Origin: Heterobilharzia americana
Lineage: Eukaryota; Platyhelminthes; Trematoda; Strigeidida; Schistosomatidae
Assembly (NCBI GenBank): GCA_944470555.2
Contig: OX104130.1
Coordinates: 67,895,160 to 67,959,159 of the forward strand
Length of the DNA stretch: 64,000 bases
Direction of reading: 5' to 3'
In this document: piece by piece, positions 12,686 to 24,187 of the stretch
Layout of the letters: every line of letters begins with the position of its first letter
How positions within the stretch are numbered: the first letter of the stretch is position 1
Notes under the pieces: model-generated
What the model was told of the DNA's origin: nothing
Databases searched by the model: none
The model's input: the letters and a program-made list of their open reading frames with translations, nothing else
Translations under genes and position numbers: made by a program

Positions 12686-13554
12686 CTAACTATTTATACT
12701 TAGAGTGGAGGTTCTAATATTTCTTATCTAATTTCTAGCTTCATATATAGTTATCTAAATTATGTCGTTAGTTTTCTTCCTTCTGTTTCTGAATTAGGCA
12801 GCTTAAACTAATAAGCTTATATGCTCCGGATTAGACAAAGAAAATTTCTGTCTTTAAGGGGGACGGTCACAGGCTTAAATGCAGATGGCTCAATTTTGTT
12901 ACAAAAATGCTTGACGACACTATTGAGGCACATGTAATATCACTTGTTAAGTTATGGGCTGTTTGCATTAATTGGGATGATGTGGTTTTCTATTAAAGAG
13001 CTTGAATCTCTGGTGTAGGTCTATTCAAAAATATAAATGTGCGGTCTGTAAGTTAAACTAAAACAATACATTTGGTAATAAAACCATGCCTAGCTTTAGG
13101 CTGTGTTCAACACTATTTAGTAAGTTTTGTCTCTGAATACAGTTCATTGCTTTTTCTGGCCATAAGTTTTTGTCTGCTAAAAGGTCACTTTTTCTCAAGT
13201 TGCCGTTTGAAATGTAGCCACTTGGACTGCTGTGCTTTTATGCTAGGTTCTACGTTGACTTGTCTGTTTATATAAATCAGTGGTAATATGTCCGAGAACG
13301 AACAAGATTTTTGAATCTTGAAAGCGCCTATTTTTATTCTTGGTGTCGTTAATCCCCGAAAAAAACTGTCGGTTTTGGAACATCAAGAATTTAGCATTCT
13401 GATTTCAGTCGGTTTGTGTACACCGCTAATAATCCTGGCTCGTGGACACTGCAGACGACTGTACCTTATAACTCATACTGGTTAGTATCATAGCCACGCA
13501 TCCTAAAGCGATTTTGAAACCCCGAGTGTGTTCGGGTAAAGTGCATGTCATAAC

Positions 13555-13690
13555 AGAAAGATGTAGCTCTAGTAGTCTAGTCATTTGGCTTCTAGTCACG
13601 GGTTTGAACGCCATCCCACTTGTCGTGGTCTGGGCTTCCAAGTAGTAGTATCATCAACCCTCATACATTAGATGTAGTCCATAGTGTAGT
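13555..13690 (+). repeat. degenerate tRNA-like SINE, family C
   Basis: It carries the B-box-like CACGGGTTTGAACGCC near 13597 and the family tail with AGTAGTATCATCAACCCTCA near 13645. The A-box part is poorly preserved. Confidence 0.45.
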
Positions 13691-14287
13691 GCACAAACTT
13701 GCAGGTTGCTAATGCCGAGTGTTATAAAAAACTGTGTAGCTAGAAAGGTGACTTTATAGCCTTAAGATTTTTTACTTTGCTATTCTTTGAGATAACGCAT
13801 ACTTGGCAGTGGTCAAATATTTTAATCTTGATGCATGACATTAGGAATCATTTTGTCCTAAACCTGTAGCAACTGTGTCAGATTTTCAAGTCCGTCAGCA
13901 AATAATTCAGCGTGAATACCCTACGAGTGTCATTACCCCCTATTCACTTTTTCAATATGGTTAATGGCTTGGTACACTATGTGTGTCTGACTGTTGAGTT
14001 TTGTTAGTTTCATTTCAGTGGTGTAGACATTTAATCACTAATCGTTAAATTACAGGTTCAAGTCCATTCCATTTTAGTTTGAATAACCTTAACAGCATTT
14101 CATCAAAATTTCTCAACGTAGTTGCGAAATTTTTGTTCCCTCTCGATACTGCACATATTCAACTGCAACTTCATGCAAGAATAGTGCACTCTGTTTTCTG
14201 TTGTATCGTTGGGTCATGGTGACTCATGAATTGAGGTAAATGTACAAATAATCCTGTTTTATTTTTTTTCCTGTTAATGAAGGCATA

Positions 14288-14416
14288 ATGTCTGCTCTAA
14301 AACTGGAGGATCCTACTGTGGATGTTGGCGACATCGAAAGATATCGGATGGCTTTCTTAATGCAGTTTTTTGTACAACATAAACGTAGATTTCGGTTTCC
14401 ACGCCTTCGGTTGCAA
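14288..14416 (+). CDS. BCL9-like: BCL9/Legless-like protein, coding exon 1 (residues 1-43)
   Basis: The exon runs from an ATG to the donor CAA|GTAAGT and ends in phase 0. It gives 43 residues beginning MSALKLEDPTVDVGD and ending in a basic stretch with HKRRFRFPRLRLQ. The following exon (27696) also begins in phase 0, so the join is clean. The ATG lies a few bases after a pyrimidine-rich run and a possible AAG acceptor near 14280-14282, and the frame stays open just upstream. A non-coding or additional 5' exon is therefore possible, and the start is likely rather than proven. I do not recognise the domain; the region is predicted-helical and basic. It is too short to be picked up by a length-filtered frame scan. 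Confidence 0.65.
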
Positions 14417-15869
14417 GTAAGTTAAATACCAAGTATTTTATTATTTCTCAGATTTGGTATATTTTTTGAGACTAATTGTTATATTTTCTGAACAACAGAA
14501 TACAAACTATGATTCTTTCTAGCATGATGACAATCTTTTATCATTAAGGGAAATGTCATTTCATTAGCAGTAACCAGTCACCTTAATATTTTCTTGTTCC
14601 ACCTTGTCATCTTGTCACGACTTCCTTCCATCTTTGACTGCTTTCTTCTCTCTTTCTTTATGCTTCATCTTATTGCATTCTCGTTTGATATGTAATGATT
14701 TAGACCATTAATCAGTAATGTCTAGTTCTATATTAATCTCGTTTGTCCTACTATTTTTATACTTATCTTAAAGAAGGATATGGATAAGGTCTCAGGTCTT
14801 AACCTTTAACTTTACTCGTAACTGCCTGTCATCCACATATTTAATCAGAGTTAGTCATGTAATCTTGAAAACATGTGAGTAATATATCTCGTTTAGGACA
14901 GATTTTTATGCATCGTACATACATGAAAGGCTCAATTATCACTTACCTGTTCACGTTATATTGATTCACTATTCTCCAACATGTTATTAAAAACTACCAC
15001 AAAAATTCTTAAACACTAGAGTTAAATTTCAATCGATAGTCAAAATTTCTTTGACAGAAAATAGAAGAGTTCATCCGTTTCCTACCCTTGGGCACTAAAT
15101 TGTCTCCTAGTCTTCATTTTATTCGTGAATTCGTTAGATGATAACTGTTAAATATCAAGGTGTATATTTTGTGAACTGGTAGCGTTAAACTCTAATAACT
15201 ATAATACTTTTAAACTTTTCCTTGGTTTTAAAATAATATGAAAATGATATAGAGCCATTTCAATTCCTTAACTCGCTTACTTTCAAATGTAGACACTATT
15301 TACCTATTCTTAGTTCAATTTAGCATACATGAGTAAAATTCTCAATCTTACGGCTGAAACCAATTTTACTAGGTTTAATCGGTCCAGTTGTCTGTGGTTC
15401 ACGTATTTCAACACTTTTATATCTCTCCATTTTTTCAGAAATTAGATAATAATGTTAATGACCAAGAAAGAACCTTTAATACAACCTTTTTTTTTCGTTA
15501 ACAACGCAACATTGACTAACTAATCAATTTTTGTTTTTACACTATTTGTATATGAATCTATTCAACCAAAAATCCAATATTTTCCAAAATTTGGGCACTA
15601 ACTTCTCATAGCTTGTAATTTGGAAAATATTTACTGTAATTATAAAATCCTGTTTGTGCAAGTAAGGAAGCAAGAATACTAATAATTTTTTGTTTTTACC
15701 TAATTAAGTTATTGTTTACTCATTTTTTGAAATAAATTTGTGATGATTCACATGTCGTGAAATGATAAATAGATTAAGTAACACCCTAAAATCAGCCTTC
15801 ATATAGTGCAATTTAATTTCATTGGGCCATACTAAGAAAGTTTTCAAATAAAATATATAAATAAACTGA

Positions 15870-16970
15870 AGGTGTTACCATGGGATCACCAATATCCCCT
15901 ATTGTCGTAGACATATTTATAGATAGTTGGGAACAGATAGCCCTTCAAACGTTTAGTCCCACTCCAGAGATATGGTCCCCATATGTAGATGATACGTTTA
16001 CAGTACTGAAATCGGAACACATCAATAAGTTTTGACACATGTAAATTCACTAGTGAATGCAATCCAATTTACTTGTGACTTAGAAAGTGATGAAGGTGAG
16101 CTAACAGTGTTGGATTTCAAGATTAAACGAAAACAAGACGGAAGCTTAAAGACTAGTGTCTAAGGAGAACCTTCCCATTCGAATCGCTATTTGGACTTCA
16201 AATCATCTCAGTCCATTTCAGTTAAAGTAGGCTTAGTTAAATGCCTAAGTGATAGGCGAAAAAAACTTACTAGTAGACCAGGAAATCTGCTACAAGAAAT
16301 TAGACACATCAAGAATACCTTGCGCCTCGATAATTACCCACCAAAATTTATAAATAAATTCATAAGAAATCGAAAGAAAATATTGGTAGTGGTGGTAGTA
16401 GTAGTAATAATAGTACAGGTTTTATCAATAATAATCCTACTACTAGTGGAAATAATGATGACAGGGTTGAGAGAGAATTCAAAGCCTCTGCTGTGTTACC
16501 ATACAAGGAAGGCACCTCAGGAGCAGTACGAAGAATTCTCGATCGGGCTGGCTAGGATTAAAGTGGTATTTGAAACCAACAAACTCACTTAGAAACAAGC
16601 TTTGTAGGTTAAAAGTTCCTATCAATGCAATCAAGTAAAATAATCTGCTTTACTAGATCCCTTGCAGTGATTACGAGGTCAAATACAAATGTTAGAGTAG
16701 TCTACCAGGGTCGGTGAGAATAACAGAGCACAAAAACTTAGCTAAATCAAGCTTAGTAGATCCTAATAAGATAAGAAATTTAGAGAAAAGCCTGTTTGTA
16801 GCTCTACACGCAACTAGACACAATCACACAGTAGGGTGGGATAGGGGGACAGTGTTGAAAACTAACTTATATGAGTGGAGGGAGAGATTGATAACCGGGT
16901 CTTTGTTTATCGAATCAGCACCAAATACATTCAGTAATGGAAATGATTGTGCACCTATTCCAGATATATG
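15870..16970 (+). mobile_element. Penelope-like element relic (RT palm to GIY-YIG region)
   Basis: At 15880 the frame reads MGSPISPIVVDIFI, then YVDDTFTVL. This is the GSPLSP and YxDD region of Penelope-type reverse transcriptases. After a stop, another frame gives FTCDLESDEGELTVLDFKI, the conserved 'E.G.L.FLD' stretch. At 16191-16592 and 16714-16971 follow the linker and the end of the GIY-YIG part (RITEHKNL, then FIESAPNTF). The same C-terminal text recurs at 40205-40968. Several frameshifts and stops make it non-functional. It is truncated at the 5' side, and the GIY-YIG catalytic start is damaged near 16620-16715. Confidence 0.8.
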
Positions 16971-17989
16971 AAAAATCCCACTATCCTTGTTATCACAGAG
17001 AAGGATAGGAGATTAGAACTATATAAACTCTGTCTCAAAGTTGTGGAGTTAGTTGCCTGATATGAATATGGACAATAAATGATGTCTGAAACCTTATCCA
17101 GTGAATGACAATGTTTCACTGTGTGCTATTTCTAATAAATAGACTAAAATGGAACATAATAGGAAAAGTCTGCCGATAGGTCAGTATAGTTGGGTTCTTC
17201 ATTATATGGAAGGGCACTGCTGTCCATCAACGGCTTTTATACCTGTCAAGTGTAAAATGATGCTCCACAACTAGTCCACATCAACACCCAGCTTGAGGAT
17301 AAGCAGTGACGGTATTGACTACGTTTATCACATCTGTCTGGATTGTTTAATGCAATTTGGTGGACTAGTTGCTGATGGGATTTCATCATAAATAGAAATG
17401 TCTTGCGAATAATATGTGCCATTAAGATATCCGATTATTTCTCAAAGGAATTTACTCTTTTCTAATAAATAAATGTCAAAATAAGCGGGTTTTGTAACAC
17501 ATACTTTCATGACTGCTTGTTTTTGGTTAAACATCATGGTAGTCAATATTAAGGATCAGCACAGAGTTATACTCTTTCTTTTCGAAATTTAGAGAAAAAT
17601 CTATGAGATTACAACCTATGATCTCTTTGCACTCCTCTATATTTCAATTTGTACTGTCTTAGCGCTTTTGTTCGCAGTATCATTATCTATGTGGACGCTA
17701 AAATCTAAAGGTGTATTGTGCTATCCATTGTTTTACTATGAATATATCCGTTTGAGGAAAGTTTAGTGGCATTTAATTTCCCATATATTCTGGATACTGA
17801 ATTGATAGGAAAGTGCTTAATTTCAAGTGAATAACGTAAATTATTAGTTAGGGAAAAACTACTTAAAGATTGATTGAAATTCGTTACTTGTCTGTAATGC
17901 ACACCCGGGAATTTCATTTACTGAGATAAGTCAGTTTGTTTAATCTATTGTTTGAAAACGTTTTGGTGTGTAATGGGTGCGACTAACTT

Positions 17990-18290
17990 TATCTACTATA
18001 ATTGATTTAATGGTGACTAGCAATGGAATCCAGGACACTTGTCTCGTCTTATTTAGGACTTGTCAGCTAAATGTATTTGCATTCCAATGGGTGATGTCAT
18101 TCCCGCTGAGACTGTGAAGCCCCAAAGTGTCATCCACTTGACTACTGAGGCACGTTAATTACCTCATGGAACGGGTATTAGTTATAACAATAAATATTCA
18201 GACGATATCATGAGGCATTCACATAGGAAGCCTAAATACTACCACAGGCGGATCAATTCGTTCCAGTATAATAACGGAGGATTACAAGTA
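17990..18290 (-). repeat. degenerate SMalpha-type repeat
   Basis: On the minus strand a decayed ribozyme core (GCTGACAAGTCC, then ACGAGAC) lies at about 18020-18060. The SMalpha-like tRNA-derived part lies at 18090-18160 on this strand's 5' side. The core carries several changes (CTGACAA; GAGA instead of GAAA), so it cannot be an active ribozyme. Confidence 0.55.
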
Positions 18291-18495
18291 TAAACAAACA
18301 ATAATAAACTTATCTGGTTGTGATACTTTTTTTTCCTCATAACCGTAAAAACATCAGAATAAGGTGTAGAACGGAATCTGTCAAAAGATCAAATCAATAT
18401 TTTTTTCCATCTTCATCATTTTACGCAATCCAACTTAAAACAGATTTTAAAAAGTAGTTGAATATTTTTGTGTAGACAGTAATGAATGATAAATC

Positions 18496-18509
18496 GGGGG
18501 GGGGGGGGG
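18496..18509. repeat. G14 homopolymer
   Basis: Fourteen consecutive G on the plus strand in otherwise AT-rich intron sequence. Confidence 0.95.
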
Positions 18510-18924
18510 AGTGTCAACAAAACTAGGATCATTGCTGATGTTTTAAAAACTAACAATCATGTGTGATTATGGTGTTTGTGAACACCTGTTCTCGTTTTTT
18601 TCATCTCTAGCTGTCTATGACCTGAACTTTAAAGAGATGAAACTATGTTTACAACATTTCTATTTCAGTGGTATTGTGCTGCAAAAAACTAGTTCGGCAA
18701 TTTATGCTCGTCACAAGTCGTACCAATACGCAACCAGGATCACTAGTTGTGGTCTTCATGAAGTAAATATATTCAAGGATACAGTTAGGCAAATATGGGT
18801 GTAATTGTTTGTTTACGTTGAAAGGCGACAATTTGATGATTGTTTGGTGAAAAATACTCATTCATGCAACACATTTTTCGGATGCCCTGGTTGCAACTAG
18901 CTAACAGTGATTATATCTGACTGG

Positions 18925-19110
18925 CTGACTGACAAAATCAATGTAGAACCTGGCGCACCTGTACATCCGCTCAAGTTGCCATACATCAGTGTAGTAAAAA
19001 AAGAACAGGTGGATGGAAGAGAAGGGGTTATATCAAGGTAATATTCTTCATGGACCATGCAACAAACTTTGAGGAGCGAGAAGATGGACATGTACTGAAC
19101 CAATAAAAAG
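18925..19110 (-). mobile_element. non-LTR 3'-tail fragment
   Basis: The segment with AAAATCAATGTAGAACCTGG and GTACATCCGCTCAAGTTGCC matches the terminal segments of the copies at 10745, 21740 and 34960. It carries no coding sequence. It lies immediately before the RTE fragment at 19132. Confidence 0.5.
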
Positions 19111-19131
19111 ATCCTAGAAGATTTGGATTTC

Positions 19132-19936
19132 GCACAAACTCAAAGATCTACAGGCGAAGACTGGACTTCCTTCAGGTGAAGAAGACAGAGGTGATGAAGA
19201 TACCCAATAAACAACAGCATCAACAACAAACACCAATTACCATCAACGGGAGAAGCCTAAAGGAAGTAGTCTCTTTCACCTACCTGCCTAGGCAGGGCAA
19301 CATCGTTTCAACTACAGGCAACACAGGCACAGATGAGGATATCAAAGTCAGGATCGGAAAGATAGCAAGATAAGTCTTCATTAATCTGAAATCCATGTCG
19401 AGGTCTACTGCACTGGATGGACTCAGCATAAAGCGTGAACAAGATTCGGAATATCAACACTAATGTCAGTCAAGTCAGTACTTGTTTGTGATGGTTCAGA
19501 GACTTGGTGGCGCGTCACGAAAAACATTCCCAACAAACTACAGACATTCATCAACAGCTGTCTACTCTCCATACTGAAGATTAAATGGTCAGAATAATAA
19601 GAATAAGCAACAGGGAAGTCACTCTGGCTGTCTGGCTGGCAACGAACCAACCAATAATCTATCACTCAACAAATATGCATAAGAAAGTGGAGATGGATTG
19701 GATTGAGCATACACTGAGGAATCAAGCACCAGGCCAGGCTGTTGAATGGAATCCAAAGGGGAAACGACGAGTTGGGCGTCCCGGCTGAGGGTGACATGGA
19801 GGAGATTGTGTGAGGAAGAAATGGAAGGTTGTGGGCAGTCGTGGAGCCATGTTCAAGAGACTACAGAGAAGAGAGTGAAGTGGCGACGTGCTACTGAAAC
19901 CCTATGTTCCACTAGGAACCCAAAGGACAAATAATA
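19132..19936 (+). mobile_element. RTE-type non-LTR retrotransposon 3' fragment, copy 1
   Basis: Broken frames give the post-RT part of a schistosome RTE-like element: PNKQQHQQQTPITINGRSL, then VVSFTYL, IVSTTG and DEDIKVRIGKIAR near 19200-19373. These are followed by SETWW near 19500, WIEHTLRNQA and GKRRVGRPG near 19700-19790, and KRVKWRRATETLCSTRNPKD near 19870-19930. From about 19190 to 19934 it matches, apparently base for base, the reverse complement of 24191-24936. It even shares an insertion that breaks the YLGxIVS motif. Upstream of 19190 the two copies differ because copy 1 has lost about 90 bases present in copy 2. Confidence 0.85.
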
Positions 19937-19989
19937 ATAATGTTTCGTCATGGGTTAGGATCAGAAAATCGAAAAGCACTGGACTTCTT

Positions 19990-20215
19990 TTTCTTCCTCT
20001 TATGGGATACTTCTGCAGTGTACATTCAATATCACTTCATAGGGGTAGCTGAACCCAGAGATCACCACCAGGTCTCATATCGAACATGTTACCATTCAGC
20101 TACTAAGTTGGATATCAGTGGTTCACTTTTTTCCTACCTCTGTCAATTCATGGTATACTGAGATTATGGTTATCATTCTAACCATTGGGTAGAAGCCGCT
20201 TTCGAATTGAAACAA
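19990..20215 (-). repeat. very degenerate HHR-B-like repeat
   Basis: The order of elements resembles HHR-B in minus orientation. AAAGCACTGGAC is near 19974, CTTATGGGATACTTCTGCAG near 20000 and CCATTCAGCTACTAAGTTGG near 20092, with TGTCAATTCATGG near 20142. The ribozyme core is not preserved. Confidence 0.4.
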
Positions 20216-21699
20216 TGCACTTTTCATCTAAAATCAGATCTGTTTGCGATTATTACTATTGTGTCTGTGTATGTATGTGTTGATTTCTTGTTACTCAATT
20301 GGTTTTAATAATGTAAACATTTGTTAGCACATACATACATGCAGTTCTCTTGTACTAGACGCTAGCTGAAATAACAACAAAGTACGCATGCTTTGCATTT
20401 TTACACTAACTAACATATGTGTATGTGTTACTTCCTGTACACAGATTGGTATTGCGCTTTCTATGTATACTAGGCTTCATATTCAAATCAATTGTAAAAT
20501 TTGTAGGTTGTACGTTGTTCTTTTTTATTATTAGGTCATTAAAATATGTTCAGTTAAATAAATATAATTGTATGTTCGTTCCCAACAGGAACGAATATGA
20601 TTATTAAGATGTACTGTTAAGCCTTTCTAGTGTGATGATCCAACAATCATAATTCTTTCATTTCTGATCTAATCAATCGGTCATCACAGGTTGTCAAGAC
20701 TATTGTCTACAACGTATTTACTTCTTGAGAAATAGATATTAAAAACGATGTACCAAGATGCCTGTATAAATATGATTGAATCTTGCCAGTTGATTGGTTG
20801 CACACTATTTTGGCTATCTAATGTATGTTTACATGTGTGTGTCTTTGCATCACAGTGTTGAATACAACACTTTTTACAAGTGTATTTAAGATCTTTTTCC
20901 AACTGTCTCTTTTTCTCTCTTGTGACTTGTTCGCCGCATATGCACCTGGTCACACACACACACCTACGATATTTTCGTCATCGTCGTCGTGGCAGTAGTT
21001 TTGGTAGCAGAAAAAAAGTAGCGTATAGTACTACAATTAAAAGCTCTAATTAATCTCATCTTTGCTATACGACTTGATTAATTGATGTTAAACACAACAA
21101 GCATAATCCTTCGTCACCTTAAACATAACTACTATTGCATTATTACTAGTAGTGGTATTATGCAATACCCAGGATTACCAATAGTATACACACATGTTGT
21201 GTATGTTGATAACCAGGGTTGGTTGGCAAGTATTCACATAATATTGATTTCGGTGTACAAAAGTTGTCAATTAATTAGTTAAGGCGGTGTGTGTTGATGT
21301 TTGTCTTCGTATAAGTGCTGTGGTATATTACTACTGTTCTGATTGGTTTCAATAGTATTCATATTAATGTGAGCCCGAGGGTCGCCATTTAGAAAGTATA
21401 TTGTAAAAATCACCAGTTAGATTTTCTTTTCTAGGCTGTCTTCACAAAGAAGAAACCTCATTAACTAAGTTGAAAAAACTTTTAAATTTATTCTAAAATT
21501 TGCTCTTACTTGTGCATTTTCGGCAAAGCGAACTTTATGTGATTGCTTTCAGTGTGTAAATGTGTTGTTTCTCCATATTGGTATTGTTGGTGGTTCTAGA
21601 GGATGAAGCTTTTGACGTAAAATATTTCTACTGGCTTTTGGAGATAGTAGGAAAGTTTCTCGATTTCACTTTGTTTCATTGTCATGCTTTGATTTGCTT

Positions 21700-22330
21700 A
21701 GTATACGTCAGTAGAAAACCTAAGACAGAAGCAAATCATCTTAGAACTTGGTACACAAGTGCTTCGGTTCAAGTTGCCAAACTTCATAACAGCATGCAAA
21801 GAATAAGTAAATAGAAAGGGGGTTCGATATTTAGGTAGATAAATCTGTATGAGAAGATGGAATAAATAAGTGATGGTTAATAAAATGTTCAAACTTTTAA
21901 AATGACAAATAGCCAATACATCTCCGGCAATTTTGACCGATTTTCCACCATTGGTTACTGATGTCTCGAAGACCTCAGACAGAAGATCTACACTTACGCG
22001 TCTGAGACGAGCAACTGAAAAAAAATTCTATACACTGGTGTCACATTTTGTGACTCACTATCCTTAGCCTTCTTCCAACCCTACATCGGTCAACACTGAA
22101 CATTGAGGTAAATATAGTTGCTTGGCGTGTACAGCACATATCCAAGCCACCTGAGTCGGTGATGGTTAACAACTTCCTCGAATGACTTGCCTTGTACAGT
22201 ATTCTTTGCCTAACCCCAACACTGCTTATATGGTGATTCCACCGTACGTGAGGGGAATCCTACGAAGACTCCTATGGTCAAAAACCTCTAGTATCTGAAT
22301 ATCTACTCTCTCCAGTCACTGTGCCAGAAA
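21700..22330 (-). mobile_element. non-LTR retrotransposon 3' fragment
   Basis: On the minus strand the segment from 22330 downward gives relics of the post-RT region (VFDHRSLRRIP, then a W-rich stretch, then CSVLTDVGLEE). The family's 3' tail follows at about 21700-21960 (RC of GGTACACAAGTGCTTCGGTT). Order and sequence agree with the copies at 10735-11310 and 34945-35960. No open frame remains. Confidence 0.6.
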
Positions 22331-22869
22331 CCTATTGTAATATCGTTCTATTCTCGTCGGATATATCACACAACAGAATAGTATTATCTACTGGATGATG
22401 TTTCATGTGCAGTTTGTTGCTCATAACTAAGTACCTGTTTTCATATACTTACTGGTTTATGAACCATACATCGTATGATGACGACTTTTACTAGCTGGAC
22501 CATTTTGTTTGCCAGTTTTTGTTGTTGTCACCCTGATAAATGCTGAAAGGAGTAGTGTGTTTTATGCAGTTAACTATTTTACAATATGCATGATGGCTTT
22601 TTTCAGTCTCCAGCGCGTTTTAAAGAAAGAAAAGTGAAGCATTTCATGATTATCCATACCATATTACACTTTATTCTGTGTGTTTAACTGTAAGAAATTT
22701 GGAATATCATTCAAGTACTATTTATCTATTGTTCAGTACTACTGTTATTTCTACAAATAATTATAGAAGCGAATAACTTCCGCAGTGCAAAAGAAGAATA
22801 ACATATATTCACGAATAAATCAATTATGAGATATCAGAAACAGCTTTTTTTGTAGCTTACTTGGTGGTT

Positions 22870-23110
22870 CGCAGTTCCATTGGCCTAGTGGATAATACTT
22901 TGAAACGAGTCTCAGTTGGGACAACATCGCTCACTGTGGTTCAGGTACACCCAGCTAACGAGTCCTGAATAGGACGAAACGCGCGTTCTGGATTCCACCG
23001 CTAGCCATGAAATAGATAACGGTGTAATGGATATCCGAGTAGTATCGAGGCATCCGCATAGGAGCTCATCTATCAGCAGAGATCACTCAAGTTCGACGCG
23101 GTATACGAAC
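22870..23110 (+). repeat. SMalpha-type repeat with mutated hammerhead
   Basis: A tRNA-like head (TTGGCCTAGTGGATAA, then a weak B box) is followed at 22951-22994 by the hammerhead CCAG-CTAACGAG-TCC...GGAC-GAAAC-GCGC-GTT-CTGG. A tail then begins with CACCGCTAGCCATG and contains GAGGCATCCGCATAGGAG. The core has CTAA in place of CTGA, and the cleavage triplet is GTT, so activity is doubtful. The architecture matches the known schistosome SMalpha retroposon. Confidence 0.75.
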
Positions 23111-23124
23111 GGGAGGGTACAGGT

Positions 23125-23220
23125 ATCTATAAATAGCTTTTTTTCATCAGTTGGAAGACCATTATGAGCTCTGGATAGCTATTTCGTTCTCGTATGGGAC
23201 TCCTCAGTGGCTTTTTGATA
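23125..23220 (-). repeat. truncated HHR-B repeat
   Basis: Contains CATCAGTTGGAAGACCATTA and TTTCGTTCTCGTATGGGACT followed by CCTCAG. These are the tail and stem II/core side of HHR-B in minus orientation. The rest of the ribozyme is missing. Confidence 0.6.
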
Positions 23221-23724
23221 TGTAAACTACTTAAAGATGATCAAGTTTTACCGATTATTATTTGTATGTACGGCTTTTACCTATCCATACTTGAGTAGTG
23301 GTAATAATCCCACTTGATTCAAGGTAGATTTATGTACTAGACTACCAATTTCACTTGTATGCAATGGAACAGGTGAGGTGGAATTTGAACCCATGACCCG
23401 TTACTTGAAAGTGAATTGGATAATAAACCGACAAATCACTGAACGTACATGTTATGGTTTCGAAATTTGTTTCATTCGGTTATTCAGTGTACAATTTTTC
23501 AACACCTCTTCTACAATCGTCCGAAATGCATTCCTTGCATACTTAACATATTTGTTTAACCTTAGACGTGTGTTTTATCCTGCTTTCGCCCCCATAGTGG
23601 TATCCCTAAAGCTCAAACAATACAAATATATTAAGCCCTAATACGGATATCGCTGTATAGCTGTTTATAAGCTTACTTTGCTTTTATTATTGCGTCATTC
23701 ATCTTTCAAGAATAAATGCTTGTT

Positions 23725-23930
23725 AAGATGGATAGTGGCTGGCGGTGAAATCCAGGATGCGCGTTTCATCCTGTTTGGGACTCGTCAGCTGGATGCACCT
23801 GCCTTCCAGTGAGTGTTGTTCCCGCCGGGGTTTGGACTCAGGAGCGATCGCTTCAGACGCCAGAGCGTTATTCACTACACCACCAAGCCTCAATAGCCAC
23901 TTTTTGTGAAACAGGTATAGTTTTAGTATG
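23725..23930 (-). repeat. SMalpha-type repeat
   Basis: Reading on the minus strand, a tRNA-like head (GGCTTGGTGGTGTAGTGAAT, then a B-box region near 23830) leads to CACTCACTGGAAGGCAGGTG. The ribozyme at 23750-23794 and CACCGCCAGCCACTA follow. It lies head-to-head with the copy at 23975-24185. Confidence 0.75.
23750..23794 (-). ncRNA. SMalpha hammerhead ribozyme, intact catalytic core
   Basis: On the minus strand stem I is ATCCAG/CTGGAT (perfect) and the core is CTGACGAG. Stem II is GTCC/GGAT around a CAAACA loop. GAAAC follows, then the minimal stem III with GCGC and the cleavage triplet ATC. The only departures from the well-studied schistosome ribozyme are a G-U pair in stem II and a C-A mismatch in stem III. 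This is the best-preserved SMalpha ribozyme in the window. Confidence 0.85.
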
Positions 23931-23974
23931 ATCGCTCGTATTATACCGTAGTTGATTGGACCGAATTGTTCGGT

Positions 23975-24185
23975 CTCTATTGGGAATAACATCACTCACT
24001 GGGAGGCAGCTACATCCAGCTGACAAGTCCCAAACAGGGCGAAACGCGCATCCTAGATTTCACCGCTAGCCACTACCCATCATTACGATAAATAGAACAC
24101 AGGTAGTATCTAGCCATCCGCACAGGAACCCATATGACCAATAGAGGCCGATCACTTGAGTCCAATCAACGACGGTATACTATTA
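23975..24185 (+). repeat. SMalpha-type repeat with mutated hammerhead
   Basis: The hammerhead at 24014-24058 reads ATCCAG-CTGACAAG-TCC...GGGC-GAAAC-GCGC-ATC-CTAGAT. The invariant G8 is changed to A, and stem I has one mismatch. The usual tail with CACCGCTAGCCACTA and CATCCGCACAGGAACC follows. It faces the SMalpha copy at 23725-23930, forming an inverted pair. Confidence 0.75.
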
Positions 24186-24187
24186 TT

